Assembly: GCA_030765065.1 (NCBI GenBank) | Contig: CM060984.1 | Coordinates: forward strand, 105,071,488 to 105,135,487 | Source of the DNA: Deroplatys truncata | Lineage: Eukaryota > Arthropoda > Insecta > Mantodea > Mantidae | DNA: 64,000 nucleotides | Direction of reading: 5' to 3' | In this document: positions 1-11,024 of the stretch, in pieces | How positions within the stretch are numbered: position 1 is the first letter of the stretch | How the letters are laid out: each line of letters starts with the position of its first letter | Program-made: the position numbers and the translations under genes | Notes under the pieces: generated by a model | What the model saw: only the letters and a program-made list of their open reading frames with translations | Told to the model about the DNA's origin: nothing | Database searches by the model: none

Positions 1-290
1 GGGAAATAAAAGGAGAAGCTGCAAATTATTTATCCAGTGCAACTTTAAGTGTAAAACAAGCAGTTTGTGAAGAGCTTTTACGTGAATATTCAAGAGATAA
101 GTAGAGAAAATGTTGTGACCATGTGCAGAAAATTGAAGAAACATACTGGGAATCTGATGGATTAATGAATACTATTGGGCAGTTTCATAATTAGTACAGG
201 AGGTGACTCATGTTCAGACAGATCTCTTACTAATACACCTTCTGAGTCAGATTCACCATCAGAAATAGAAGAGAATTAGTGTAACCCAGG
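1..290 (+). pseudogene. C-terminal relic of a transposase-like ORF
   Basis: Read from base 3, the frame gives a plausible protein end containing CDHVQKIEETYWESDGLM, followed after a frame change by an acidic serine-rich tail (SESDSPSEIEEN) and a stop near 279. An HVxKIExxYWxxDGL segment followed by an acidic Ser tail resembles the C-terminus of a family of Tc1/IS630-type insect transposases I know from other genomes. There are at least one in-frame stop (near 113) and one frameshift, so it is not functional. The window begins inside it. Family assignment is an inference from a short stretch and could be wrong. Confidence 0.3.
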
Positions 291-1080
291 CAGACAGGTG
301 CTGCATGTCCCTCCAACTACGGTCATGTGAGCACTGAAACTACCTGGTTCTTTTCTAGATTGTACACCTATATTTATAGAACTGCTTGAGAATATACACT
401 TAAAATGTTTGTAATTTATTCCATTAATATTGCAGTAATGCTATAAATGGATAGTAGTTATCCTTAAAATGACATCCATACTACAAACCTTTTTACCCGT
501 GTTGTTTGTGAAACTGCTATCACAAACGTTCCCCTCCAAAGACAATTCTGTTCAGGTTCCAATTTATTTTCCAGGTAGTCTAAGATATTATTATATTTTT
601 GCTCATTTTCTGGAATTCCTGCACATGTGCACTTCCCAAAGTTCTGTATCTGCACTTGTTGCAGGATTAAAGTAATTAATCTTGGTTAAAGACAAGACTC
701 ACTGTGTTGATCTCAAATTATCCTACTTCTGACTGAATGTTTGTCAACATCTGTATACTTAAACACATGGCATGAGGTTAGCTGTTGGCTGCTCCGCCAC
801 GGTGTGCTTGAATGCTTAGCTTTACTGATTTATTTGTCAGCCCTCTTTGAAAATATGCCAGTGGAGCAACTACAAAGAAACATCTTTTTTAGTGGTACAT
901 TCCTCTTTTAGTTTCTTTCCTGTCAGTTTATTACTATCCATTCCATAAAAGTAACAGTCACAAGACTTTCAACTCACAGGTGCCACATATGCTATACTAC
1001 TCATATAAAAGATTCATGCCTTTCTTCATTTTAAGTTGATAGCACTAAATATCTGTCCGGAAGTGCTTTCAATTTAGGCA
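291..1080. other. AT-rich non-coding stretch
   Basis: No convincing gene. Short ORFs on both strands near 464-675 overlap each other and have no family resemblance. The stretch lies on the 3' side of the last visible exon of the minus-strand gene, so it is probably intron. Confidence 0.5.
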
Positions 1081-1114
1081 ACAAAAAAAAAAAAACGCAC
1101 GTGCATGCACACGC

Positions 1115-1146
<32 letters not shown>

Positions 1147-1148
1147 CT
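1081..1148. repeat. A-tract plus (CA)n microsatellite
   Basis: About 13 A residues are followed by an interrupted then pure CA/CG-CA dinucleotide run. Simple sequence, likely length-variable. Confidence 0.9.
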
Positions 1149-1570
1149 ATATGCAGGATATGTTTCTGTTTAAATTAGAAACTAATTTTAGTATTTTATT
1201 AGCTTAAATAAAAGCTTATCGTTTTCAAATGCATTACATATAAGGCAGACCACAGTAGAATTAAGCAAACAATATAAAACAGCAAACACTACGTGGTTAA
1301 TGCTACGATACCAGATTTATCGATACTCAATACCGATGCTGATTTTTAAACACTGATACTCAATGCTCACCTTATAAAAAACTATAAAGGTGACAGCTTG
1401 ATCACTGAATTATGTTCTTACTAGTTGTTTTCTGTGTATAAATGCATGGAACTAATTTTGTATTGTCTGCCAATTCCGAAATTATTCCTGTTTGACATTC
1501 TCCAAATGGCAGCAATTTATCTTGATAATGCGACAGGGTATATATCTGCTATTGTTAGTCAAGGCTAATC
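1149..1570. other. AT-rich non-coding stretch
   Basis: Nothing recognised. Includes a short degenerate repetition of ATAC/GATACTCAATGC-like words at 1310-1365. Confidence 0.4.
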
Positions 1571-1646
1571 ACTACCACCGCCACCACCGCCGCCACCGCC
1601 GCCGCCGCCACCACCGCCACCACCACCACCACCACCACCACCACCA
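1571..1646. repeat. (CCA/CCG)n trinucleotide microsatellite
   Basis: An interrupted CCG/CCA array turns into pure CCA repeats. It generates polyhistidine (plus strand) and polyvaline/alanine (minus strand) reading frames with no other protein-like features, so these are artefacts of the repeat. Confidence 0.92.
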
Positions 1647-2199
1647 TAACTTTAAATATCAGAGTTTTTTCAAATTCTAGAATAACATACGGACCCAAGC
1701 TATATAATATTGACATTAGTGAACTGCTATGCTGCACTCAAGTTGCCTGAAGATTAATGATGGGTATACCTTTCCCATTGATGTATTCATTTCCATGTGT
1801 GTTTAGTTTCTTCACTAACAAGACGTGTTTACAATCACCTCATAGTCCAAGGAAATATAAATTATTCCTGCCAATGATTCTGCATTACAGCTAGAAAAGC
1901 TGAAAACTTGATCCACTGATAAGCCTTTCGTTCAACTTCTTCCAGTACTTTTGAAAATGTTTTTGACATATTGCTCCTATCTATGCTAATGCCTTCATCA
2001 ACACCAATTTGAAAGCACAGATCTCCAAAATAACACAGGAATATTTTCATTACCTGCTCACTGCTTAATGCATCACCTCTTATTTTCTAGTGTTCTCCCA
2101 GGATAGTTCATTAACCATTCAACATTCTCTATATTAAATAAAGCATACAAATTTATAATCATCTATACAAGTTTTCCTTCATATTAGAATTGATTAGAT
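1647..2199. other. Non-coding stretch, nothing recognised
   Basis: A 62-codon minus-strand ORF (1862-2050) has balanced composition but no family resemblance I can name. No other signals seen. Confidence 0.35.
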
Positions 2200-3530
2200 A
2201 ATGGAGGGTTGTGGTACAGTTTCGTCGACCTCCCACACATAGGCCTAAAAGGTTTATTGTGCAACCCCATTGGAAAGGATGCCTTTATTGTTTCCCAAAG
2301 TCTGTTCCCTGAACTAGTTGCAGTATCTTGATTCCAATGTCAGCATCCTTTCCTAGATCTTCTCTGGTTATACAAAGAGTAAGTCTTTCTTAACAGGCAT
2401 GGGCAGTCAAAAAGGATATGAGGCAGTTTCCTCAAATTCTTTGCACATTCTACAAATACGATCATTTTTGTAGAGGTCTACTTTAGATAGATGTTTCCTG
2501 ATGTGAGCACTTTCAGAAATTAATGCAACTACTTTCCTTACTCTTTTTCTATCCAATCTCAGGAGAGATGAGGAAAGGGTGTTGCTGGACCTAAGATCAG
2601 TTTCCTGGCTTGTCTTTGTAAGATAGATTTGTCACCTGAGTTGATGTGCTTCCTAAACCATGCTTTTACTGAGGTTATGGCAGCACATGTACTGACTCGA
2701 ACCACGAGTTCAGCGCCAACATGGGGTATCTCAGTACCCCTTTTAGTCAGCTGATCAGTTTTTTCATTTCCATAGATGCCCTAATGTCCCGGCACCCACC
2801 ACTTTCAGAAATTAATGCAACTACTTTCCTTATTCTTTTTCTATCCAATCTCAGGAGAGATGAAGAAAGAGTGTTGCTGGACCTAAGACCAGTTTCCTGG
2901 CTTGTCTTTGTCGGATAGATTTGCTACCTGAGTTGATGTGCTTACTAAACCATGTTTTTACCAAGGTTACAGCAGTACATGTAATGACCACGGGCTCAGG
3001 GCCAACATGGGGTATCTCAGTACCCCTTTTAGCCAACTGATTCACTTTTTCATTTCCATAGGTGCCATAATGCCCTGGCACCCACCGCATTTCAAACCTA
3101 TTGCGAGATGACAAGTCAATCAGGGCATTTAGGCATTCCCATGCCAGTTTTAATGCTGGTCTGAGGAGAGTGCTTTTACAACACTGACTATCTGTGAGGA
3201 TGAGAATTCGTTTACTGTGGTAGCCTTTCTCAAGACCTCGTACAGCACAGCTCAGGATGGCAAATACTTCTGCCTGAAAGAATGTGCAATATTTCCTAAG
3301 GTTTACACTAATGTTTATTGTTGGAGGTTGGCCATATATACCTGCGCCCGATTGTGTCCCTATATGAGATCCATCTGTGAACCAAAAAGTTGGCCACATT
3401 CTTTATCAGGCATAATTCCTTCTATCCAGTCTTGTTGAGGGCTGAGAGGCATCTTAAATGGAGGGAAAGAACAGTATTAAGCATTCGTTAGGTCACAACG
3501 CATACTCAATACTGGGATATCCAGAAAATT
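2200..3530 (-). pseudogene. LINE relic: RNase H domain and C-terminal region
   Basis: The minus strand from about 3,450 to 2,851 encodes an RNase H domain: FTDGSHIGTQSGAGIYG (first catalytic Asp in TDGS), FFQAEVFAILSC (Glu), LILTDSQ (second Asp) and RWVPGHYGTYGNEKVNQLAK (His/Asn region). After it comes the usual C-terminal tail of R1/I/Jockey-type LINEs, with residues such as LYKNDRICRMCKEFEE near 2,460, a cysteine-rich end segment, and the element finishes near 2,200. RT is absent, as expected for a 5'-truncated copy, and stops and frameshifts are present downstream of the RNase H. The copy also holds a 290-bp tandem duplication listed separately. Its orientation is the same as the host gene, in an intron or 3' flank. 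RNase H identity is strong; the exact clade is uncertain. Confidence 0.8.
2509..3086. repeat. Two-copy tandem duplication inside the LINE relic
   Basis: Unit 1 is 2509-2800 (292 bp) and unit 2 is 2801-3086 (286 bp). Both start with ACTTTCAGAAATTAATGCAA and end with GGCACCCACC. The copies differ at many single positions, so the duplication is old relative to the youngest insertions in this window. Confidence 0.88.
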
Positions 3531-4295
3531 TAGGATAGAGACATGTCCAGTTTTTAAACAGCTACCTCTTCACTAAGCAGTAGGCTTTGCAACCTATATA
3601 CTGTTTCTTTTATTACATAAAACACCTGAATATAACATGCCATTGCAAACACCATTGGATTGAGATATCTCATTCAGTGTTACCAAGTTACCTCAGGAAA
3701 ACTCATCTCTTGGTTAAAAGAAGCAAGCCCCTTCCACTTGTTGAATGAGTGCATCTTATTTTGACTAAAAGACATAGAATCACAGCTTTGGTTACATGTT
3801 TCTATTCACACCAAATTGAGTCAAACTCCACATTTTGCAAGTTTTTATTGTCAGCTGTTGTTTTTTATTGTTATTTATAACATCTAATGCATGTTAATTA
3901 CTATGCACTAATTCTGAGTGACTCTGAATATACTAGAAGTGTGATGGAACACTTAGTTACAGTATGAGGAGGCTGTCAGAGCATGTTGGAATGCACATCA
4001 ACCAGGTTCCTTAATGCATAAGCCCAGACACAGAAGATTATGGAAGCTCAATTTTGGGGAACACATTATGACCAAAATTAGCTGAGAGCTGCCAAAGTGC
4101 AAAAACCACCTTGTGGGCAATGTAGGAACACACTGCCCACTTGCATGCATAGCTCACTAAGCTGGAAAGTGGTGGAGACAAATTTGCAGGAACGTGGCAG
4201 ATTCTGTAAATTCTTAATTTAGCATAGCAATTTTAAAAACATTAATATTTTGCAAAATACAAATATTTCACTGGTATTCTTTCAGACACAAGCCG
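3531..4295. other. Non-coding stretch, nothing recognised
   Basis: AT-rich sequence without a supported ORF or repeat match inside this window. Confidence 0.4.
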
Positions 4296-4850
4296 TGTGT
4301 AGGACAAGGTTGTAAAGGTAGAATCAGACTGAAAAATTCAATGTCATAGCCAGGATTTGAAACAAGGATCTTCCGGTTTCTGTCCGGTTGCACTAACCAG
4401 CAGAGCTTCCATGGCAAAATGCCGGCATGACATTAAATTCTCCACTGACTCGCATCTTTTCCCAGTAAACCACAAGGAGATCTCAAATTCATTTTGAGAT
4501 GACATACACCAACAATAACCTACAATGTCTTAAGTCTCTGAGTCCCGGGCTATGCATTTAACCAACTATTTGGTTAATCAATGGTAATTAATTGTTTTTT
4601 CACCCAAGGATGTGTATGACAAGGTTGGAAAGGTAGAATCAGACTGAAAAATTCAATACTATAGTTGGAATTTGAATCACGGATCTCCCATTTCCATCCA
4701 GTTGCACTAACCAACCAAGCTATCATGGCAACATTAAATTTCCCAACTGACTTGCATTTTTCTCAGTAAACCATGGTTGGTTAGAGCAACCAGATGGAAC
4801 CAGAGGATCTGAAGTTCAAATTCCGGCTATGGCATTGAATTTTGCTTTAC
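4296..4850. repeat. tRNA-derived SINE-like repeats, two direct and one inverted
   Basis: Two direct copies, 4296-4472 and 4611-4773, share the block starting TGTGTA.GACAAGGTTG and ending CAGTAAACCA. On the minus strand each has tRNA-like promoter words: TGGTTAGTGCAAC (A-box-like) and TTTCAAATCC or a relative (B-box-like). A third, shorter head lies in the opposite orientation at about 4770-4850 (GGTTGGTTAGAGCAACC with GTTCAAATTCC), so copies two and three face each other. This fits a tRNA-derived SINE family. No clear target duplication was seen. Confidence 0.6.
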
Positions 4851-5694
4851 ATATTCACAATTTAAAGTTGCTTCCAATGGGTTCTAACCCCTTAATACAG
4901 CAAAATAAATTTTCGTTAACAGCAAAAACAAGCACACTGAATCACGATTTATAATCTTTGATCAGAATGATAGTTATTATTCCTTTCATTATTCTGTATG
5001 ATAACTTCATTGTAGTAGTTGTTTAATGTATGCATTTGACAATGAAGACATTACCATTTTGCTCTCCAATATTTCTGTGCTACAGTAATCTCTGCAGTTA
5101 GTGCACTGCAGAATAGTAGATGATCTTTGCTCATTTCTGAAATGCTTGGATTGCAAGGGGTAGTGACATGAAACCCATAATCTCTATCTAATTCCCATCC
5201 TCTCACCTGTCCTGCTTTTACAAAAGAGGTTGAGCATGTAACTCTCATATTGGAGGAAATGCCAATACAAACACCAACTTGCCATGGTGCTTAGGCATGC
5301 CACAGTGGTAAATGTGGGAAAGGATCAGATCCATTAATATCCTTCCTGCTAGCTCCAAGGTGACCCATCGACCAACAATAAGTGTGGTCCTCTGGGAATT
5401 ATGTGTGGATGAAGTAGCCACCAAAGTACAATATAAAAAAGTGTCCACTTAAAACAGCTACAAGTTGCCAAACTCCAAAATGAGAGACTCGAACAGAAAA
5501 ATTACAACATGAGAAACTAATAACTTCATAGCAAAAAGGTAAATTTCACCTTTATGCACAGTAATACATCTATTCGACTTCCAGATACCTTAAAATCATC
5601 TTAGTTTCCTACAAGTTATAACTGTTTTTCATGCATATACTATTTAAGAAATTAAACTAACTACTGATATATGAATAAGTCTTTCTAGGCCTAC
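4851..5694. other. Presumed intron sequence 3' of the last visible exon
   Basis: Two minus-strand ORFs (5051-5248, 5245-5448) have protein-like composition but no assignable family; they may be a decayed LINE tail. I could not find the expected next SPATA20 exon here. Confidence 0.35.
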
Positions 5695-5903
5695 CTTCTT
5701 TGAGTCGTATTAGGATAGATGAGTCAGTAGCTGAGCTAGTAAAATATCCAGCACTCTTGCCATCCCAAAAGAGTCGATCCTGTTGGTCTTGCAATTCTTT
5801 GGCCCATTCCAGCCAGGCCACATCAAAACATGACTCATATAAGTCAATGAGTCCTCTTATTAAAAAGGCATAGTCATCTAAGAAACCATTGATGGGTGAA
5901 GAG
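5695..5903 (-). CDS. SPATA20: SPATA20-like protein, exon H (last visible, partial gene)
   Basis: Exon bounded by acceptor TTTCAG at 5,904 side and donor GTAGGC at 5,694 side. It starts with one base that completes an Ile codon from exon G (AT|C) and ends with one leftover base. It encodes SSPINGFLDDYAFLIRGLID, then LYESCFDVAWLEWAKELQ and a stretch ending SSILIRLKE. The LDDYAFLI segment is a hallmark of the alpha-hairpin barrel domain of YyaL/SPATA20 proteins, where this Asp-rich helix lines the putative active-site cavity. Family members continue with a DYDGAEPSPNS-type segment and about 150-200 more residues, which are not visible in the 5.7 kb to the left; the remaining exons are therefore outside the window or were missed. 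Confidence 0.93.
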
Positions 5904-6434
5904 CTGAAATAGAATGAAAAGTATATGGATCAAACCATGCAAATAAGTATGGCCTAAAACCATGACATCTTGGAATATGAAAATATTTTAGGTTTCCACA
6001 TTGCCTACATACACCAGATAGATTATGAAAATATTACTGATGATAGTATGGAAATTACAGACATATGACATTTGTGCTTGTCGGCAAACATGCCTCTGTA
6101 TATAATTTTCCCAAGACTATACAGGAGCTTCAACATAATTGATAGGCGATGGATATATACTGACTGTTAAGAGACCACAAAATATGATTTTCATCCGCTA
6201 TTGCGCTAACGCTGAGAGTATCTTGTTTGTTAATTACCAACTGTATGCATAACTGCCATTCTCTTGCATATACGAGAAATGTAACAATGAATTCCCAGAG
6301 TGCTATCTGAGTACTGAAAAAACACTTTATGTAACACAGGAAATACGATAAGCGAACATCATTCATAATACGCTAGCACATGTATGCTCACTCAGGTCAA
6401 ATCTTGTGATTAGTCAGTTGATATTTGAGTTCTC
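5904..6434. other. Intron between exons G and H, right part
   Basis: AT-rich; short ORFs only. Nothing recognised before the relic ORF at 6,435. Confidence 0.5.
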
Positions 6435-6830
6435 ATGGCAGAGGAAGGTGCATGTAGTGCAAATAAACTGTTCAAATACAAAAGTGGGAAACCGTTAAAA
6501 AGTGGCGAAAAACAAACAAAACTTAATGTATTCAACTCACTATTAGAAAAATACCAGTCACTTGCATTAGTGGATATTACAAAACTAATATCTGATTTTA
6601 CAGCGTTTCAGTGAAAAGTGTAACCAAAGCGCACAGGGAATATAAACAGGCACAATAGAATATAATACAAAAGGAGAGTCAAATGTGAGAACTTGTTTTG
6701 TGTGCGACAGTGCTGTGGATAAACTTGTCATTAACTTGGAGAATAATTCTGATTCCAATATGGCAGCCGAGTCATCTTCGGAGGATTTGGATTTGGGTGT
6801 TGCACCTTTGCCTGAGGATTGTGATTAACA
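6435..6830 (+). pseudogene. N-terminal relic of a transposase-like ORF
   Basis: ATG at 6435 opens a 59-codon frame with KLFKYKSGKPLKSGEKQTKL and VFNSLLEKYQSLALVDITKL, stopped at 6612-6614. A KLYKYKSGKxL..EKxxxLNVF opening followed by a helix-rich segment is, in my recollection, the start of an insect Tc1/IS630-type transposase with a winged helix domain. A second piece in another frame (6687-6828) ends with an acidic Ser/Glu tail and stop, so the middle is missing. It sits in an intron on the strand opposite the host gene. It could be another transposon family; the family call is tentative. Confidence 0.35.
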
Positions 6831-7784
6831 TAAGCAAAATTTTCATTTCTGCATGGTTATAAAATAGACTGTTGCTTCAGGTTGCATTCTGAACTATGAT
6901 TTTCAAGCAGGAAGCCTTTTTATAGATTGAAACAATGTTCACTTGTAAGTGATATACAGCAAGCACTTGAGAGAGGAACAAGCAGCCATTAAGGCAGGGA
7001 TTGCGAACTACTTTCACGAGGATAATACAAAGAGTTTGTTTACAGTGAGAGGCACTCTGAATTGCAGTGCTTGTAATGAAAAAAGAGTAAAAATTACACA
7101 TCTAAGCTGGACACTTCTAGGAAATCTGTAAAGTCATTATTTGTGGTTAACTGCACACAAACTTTTAAACTCATTTTTCCTTACTTTAATTTTTACTATA
7201 CTTTTATTTTCATTCAAAACAAAATTACATCCACAAATTAGATGTTACATGGCTGAAATGTTTAGTGTATATTCTATAAAGCATAACAAAAAAAACTGAT
7301 GCATGGGATTTAGGATTAACTTAGTACTTTTTGAGATAAAAATTAAAATGTATGTAGTGATTGCAAACATTTTGAAATTTTTGCTATGCAGATCATTTTT
7401 TTTTAACTTCCCTTAAGATATTACAAAACCCATTCATCAAGTGTTTCTAAATGAGTTTCTGGTTTTTTAAAAAAAAAAAATTCAAAAAAGTGTGGAGTGA
7501 TTTCATTTTGAAATTTAAAAATGTTTTGAAAGAAATTTTTCAATAATTCAAAAACTAATTGACATACAAAAATGAAACTATGCCAAATAGTTCCAAATAA
7601 CACCACAAATACGTGTACATAAAAATAAGTATGTAGCTTTAAAATTGTACAAAATAGAAATTTCACCCATCACCCCCTTTAAAGCTTTCACTTACACTTA
7701 AACTGTGAAACCGGTCCTAACAGTATTGTTGAAGAAATCTGAATGTCCCCACATAATGGAGATAAGTTAAACATGCATACTTAC
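6831..7784. other. Intron sequence, very AT-rich
   Basis: Homopolymer A and T tracts (for example 7398-7407 and 7471-7480), no supported gene. Short ORFs 6877-7131 are probably the rest of the decayed transposon to the left. Confidence 0.45.
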
Positions 7785-7953
7785 ATCTGTGCAACTTCAC
7801 CATCACTGCCTGTATAGCAACTCCTCAACAAAAGTCCAGTTTCCTTGTTATACAAATGCTTCCTTACAAAACTGGCAGCCTTTATGGCTCTTTCAATATA
7901 CTGGCTTTCTTGCAGAGCTTGTCCAGCTTTTGCAAATCCAGAAATCATGAGAC
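7785..7953 (-). CDS. SPATA20: SPATA20-like protein, exon G
   Basis: Acceptor CTGTAG lies just right of 7,953 and the donor GTAAGT just left of 7,785. The exon begins with two bases completing a Gly codon from exon F and ends with two bases (AT) of an Ile codon. It encodes GLMISGFAKAGQALQESQ, then YIERAIKAASFVRKHLYN and a tail with a GSDGEVAQ segment. The SWNGLMISG junction formed with exon F is among the most conserved stretches of the YyaL family, contributing to the barrel core. Phases on both sides agree with the neighbouring exons, which supports the boundaries strongly. Confidence 0.94.
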
Positions 7954-8829
7954 CTACAGACCATGAAATTCAAGTTTTTATATTGCTTAATGAGAATATT
8001 GGTGGAAACAAATTAATGTTATTTTAACATAACACTTAATGGGAAAAACAGTGAAGTCGATAAAATATTAAAATAAATGTTATTTTGTTAAAATCATCAA
8101 ACTGAATCACATTGTGCTGAATATGTTGTACAGTGCTTTCAAGATCTATGAAGTAGAAATACATTTAAAATACACTGACACAGCCATGCACTATTTTTAT
8201 TAATTTGACCTTTTTGCTCTAGGGGATATATCCTCAAAAACAAGAGTACTCTTACACTTTTCACATTAAGCATTGTTTCTCTGTAGATTGAAAATTATTA
8301 GCATTTTTGTTTTTTTATTGAAAGTATAACTTAGAAATATTAAAATATTGGCTACAATATTATGACTTGTGCTGTACACAATGTGATTACTTTCCAAGTT
8401 TTAAGGCATTCTTTTATTTTTGCTTTTTTAAAATTTAAAAACATTTAACTTTACCTGGACTAAGTTGAAAATTATCTAAATGGTTCTAAGCTTATGTGAA
8501 CAAAGTGTTTAATTGTGATGCCCTGACGTTAGCATTTTCTTGAGTTCACCCCCTTTTTCTTTTCTTTTTCTTTTTTTTTTTTTTTCTCTCTCGACTTTTA
8601 ATGTTTAGCTGTTGTTTGAAATAGTTATCTATAATAAATGGAATATTAGGTTCATTGGACCTTGATTTCTAACAATATAAATTTATAAAAAATTATGCTT
8701 GATTTTGAATTATGATTTAACATGGAAAGTTTTAACATACTCCAACACACATTTTAATGGTTTAAAGTGTTGATAAACAAATTCTACACAAAGTTTCTAT
8801 AATATATGGATAAGTTAGTAACAGTGATG
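7954..8829. other. Intron between exons F and G, left part
   Basis: AT-rich with a CT/T-rich tract at about 8550-8597. No gene recognised. Confidence 0.5.
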
Positions 8830-10056
8830 AGAATTTGAAATTATTTAGAAAATTTGAGTCAGAGTTGAAACACTTAACATCACTTACACGTTTCTCATCT
8901 TGACCGGTTTCAAGAGCTACTTGCTCCCATCATGGAAGTGGTTGACTGGTTCCTCATCATGTTGTCTGGTGTGTGTGGTGACATCTGGTGGTGGAGTGAT
9001 GAATTTCCATAATGGGTTTGGAAGTGGCAATTCAAAATTCATTACAAAGCGTTTATGTTATGTGATTAATAACTTTTCCAACTCTGCTGTGTATTTTGCC
9101 GGTTTTAAGAGTGTTACATTTGGTGTGGTATTGTGATTTGTCGTCCAAAAGTGATGTGCAACTGCAGATTTATCCACTTGTTTGTATTTGATGTGTCTCA
9201 TATGCTCTTTTAATCTGGTCTCTAACTTCCTTTTTGTTTTATCTATGTAGATATAGTCACATTAAATTGATAGATTCTTGCTTTTTTGTTCTCAGGTATT
9301 TGTTCCTTTGATTTGTTGCAGAGTAATTTCTCTAGACTGAATCTGTTTTGTGGAGCTAGACTGATGTGCCTTTTGAAGATGTGGAGTTTGTGGTGAGTTC
9401 TTGGGTGGAAAGTGAACTTTTTGAAAATCATGTTGCTTTCTAGTTGGGTGAGCTATGTGGTGCCCTTAATGTGTTTCTGTTTCTTCAAATGTACTATTTT
9501 TTTGTCAATGATTTGTTTGGTGAAGCCATTGTTTATAGCTGTGTTAACTATGTGTTTGTATTCTATTTCTGTTAATAGTATGTAAACCAATCTATGGATC
9601 AAACTGTTTAGAACTGCATGTTTGTGTGGGACTGGGATGAAACTGCTGCTTTTTTTATGTAGTTTTCAGAATGTGTAGGCTTCCTGTACATACCAAAATT
9701 GATCTTGTTCTGGTTTTTAATTACTTTTAAATCTAGAAATGTAATGTGTCTTCATTTTCAGTTTCCATAGTGAATTGTATAGCTTTGTAAGTTAAGTAAT
9801 TTGAGGGCATCTTGGACGAGCTTGTTGAATACTATTGTAAATATATCATTGACATATCTAGCCAAACTTTGTAAATGTGCAAAAAGGAGGTAGTCTGTTT
9901 GTGTGTTTCTAAATGTGTTCTAAATTACTCATGAAAACATAAGCAAGAAAAGGTGATAGTGGGTTGCCCATGGCTAAACCCAAAGTCTCTGATAGTATCT
10001 ATTGTTGAAAGGGAAATTGTTCTGAATAATGCAACAATAGATACTATCAGCAGACT
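8830..10056 (-). mobile_element. Penelope-like element copy A, degenerate
   Basis: The minus strand encodes reverse transcriptase pieces: LGLAMGNPLSPFLAYVFM near 9,960-9,910 (matching TMGNPLSPFLAELYM of copy C) and RYVNDIFTIV near 9,850 (the YIDD box, here YVND). Further on, at 9,431-9,243, KKFTFHPRTHHKLHIFK and SLEKLLCNKSKEQIPENKKA align with copy C just before its GIY-YIG domain, whose first residues survive as RIYQ. The 3' tail runs to about 8,830 and matches the tail of copy C (CATCACTGTTACTA.CTTAT). Many stops and frameshifts are present, so it is a fossil. Right of 9,980 the similarity breaks at a hairpin. Confidence 0.82.
9984..10056. repeat. Near-perfect 24-25 bp inverted repeat (hairpin)
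   Basis: Left arm 9984-10007 (CTGATAGTATCTATTGTTG inside it) and right arm 10032-10056 are reverse complements with one single-base gap; the loop is 24 bases. It coincides with the 5' break of Penelope copy A, so it may be a rearrangement scar. Confidence 0.88.
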
Positions 10057-10369
10057 CTGATTCAACCATTCTAAATAACTTAGACACATTTTGAAATCTT
10101 CTCTTTGGGGAAAAGAGAGTGGCTTTTAAACATTTACATGCACAAATTGAAATTTTAATTACTCTAGCTTCACATTCTACACCAAAACTGACCAGAACGC
10201 ATTTCACAGACCGTTTTTGCCATCATCAGTCTAAACTTACTGCCACACTTCCTCCTGTGGCTTGCTGATAATGTCTCCTGGCTGGACGTACTGTGCAATG
10301 AGATCATTTTCATATGAGACATCAAAATTTAATAAATTAAGTTTATTTTTAGGTATGCATAGTTTTTCC

Positions 10370-10830
10370 CAAATGGAAAATTCCAGGATTTTCAAGGGGC
10401 TTTTAAAAGGCTGATGATTTCAGAATTTTTTTTATATTTTACATTTCTCTGGTGTTCTTTAAACCTTGTGTCCATGTTCCTCTTTGTCTTTCCAATGCAT
10501 ATTTTCCTGCATCTTTACATCCTATTTCAAAATACCTGAAGTTTTTCCCACAGGAATTTTGTCCTTTGTATTGGCCCTGAGTATTGTTTTTAAGCAATGT
10601 TTCTTAACTGGAATTAGGATTATGCCATATTGTTTGAATAACTTCTGGATGGTCCAAGGGTGGAAGGTGAGTGTTTGAACTTTTTTGGTTCCTTTTATGT
10701 TGCTTAATGTAGTGATTTTCTTTATTTCTTTCTTTTTTTTAAATTTCTTTTTCTTCCTACTCACAATCTCTTTCACAAAGCAATTTTTAAACACAATTTC
10801 TATCTTGTTGATGTCCCACATGGAAATGAT
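10370..10830 (-). mobile_element. Penelope-like element copy B, fragment
   Basis: Minus-strand frame 10,821-10,522 contains LTFHPWTIQKLFKQYGIIL and KHCLKTILRANTKDKIPVGK, the same linker region that precedes GIY-YIG in copies A and C. After a frameshift it continues as a recognisable GIY-YIG start (TSGILKYEIGCKD, then KYALERQRGTW). Both ends are truncated. The sequence differs enough from A and C to be a different subfamily. Confidence 0.72.
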
Positions 10831-11024
10831 CCCATTACATAGTAAGTCCAGCTAGAAAATGCCATATGCAAGCCACAGGAGCTAGCACAGCAGTGAATCT
10901 AGGCTGATAATGGAGACAACAGTTTCCAAAACATGTTCCAGTTAGTTATGGCATAGTTAATGAAACTGCAGCACTTAAAATATCAATTTGTGCATGTAAA
11001 TATATACACAAGTTAAAAACAAAG

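Noticed and set aside
1492..1737. ORFs with polyhistidine (plus) and polyvaline (minus)
   Set aside because: They are produced by the (CCA/CCG)n microsatellite and have no other protein-like sequence.
5051..5448. Two adjacent minus-strand ORFs as possible downstream SPATA20 exons
   Set aside because: They lack the family segment expected after exon H and have no fitting splice phase; left as unassigned.
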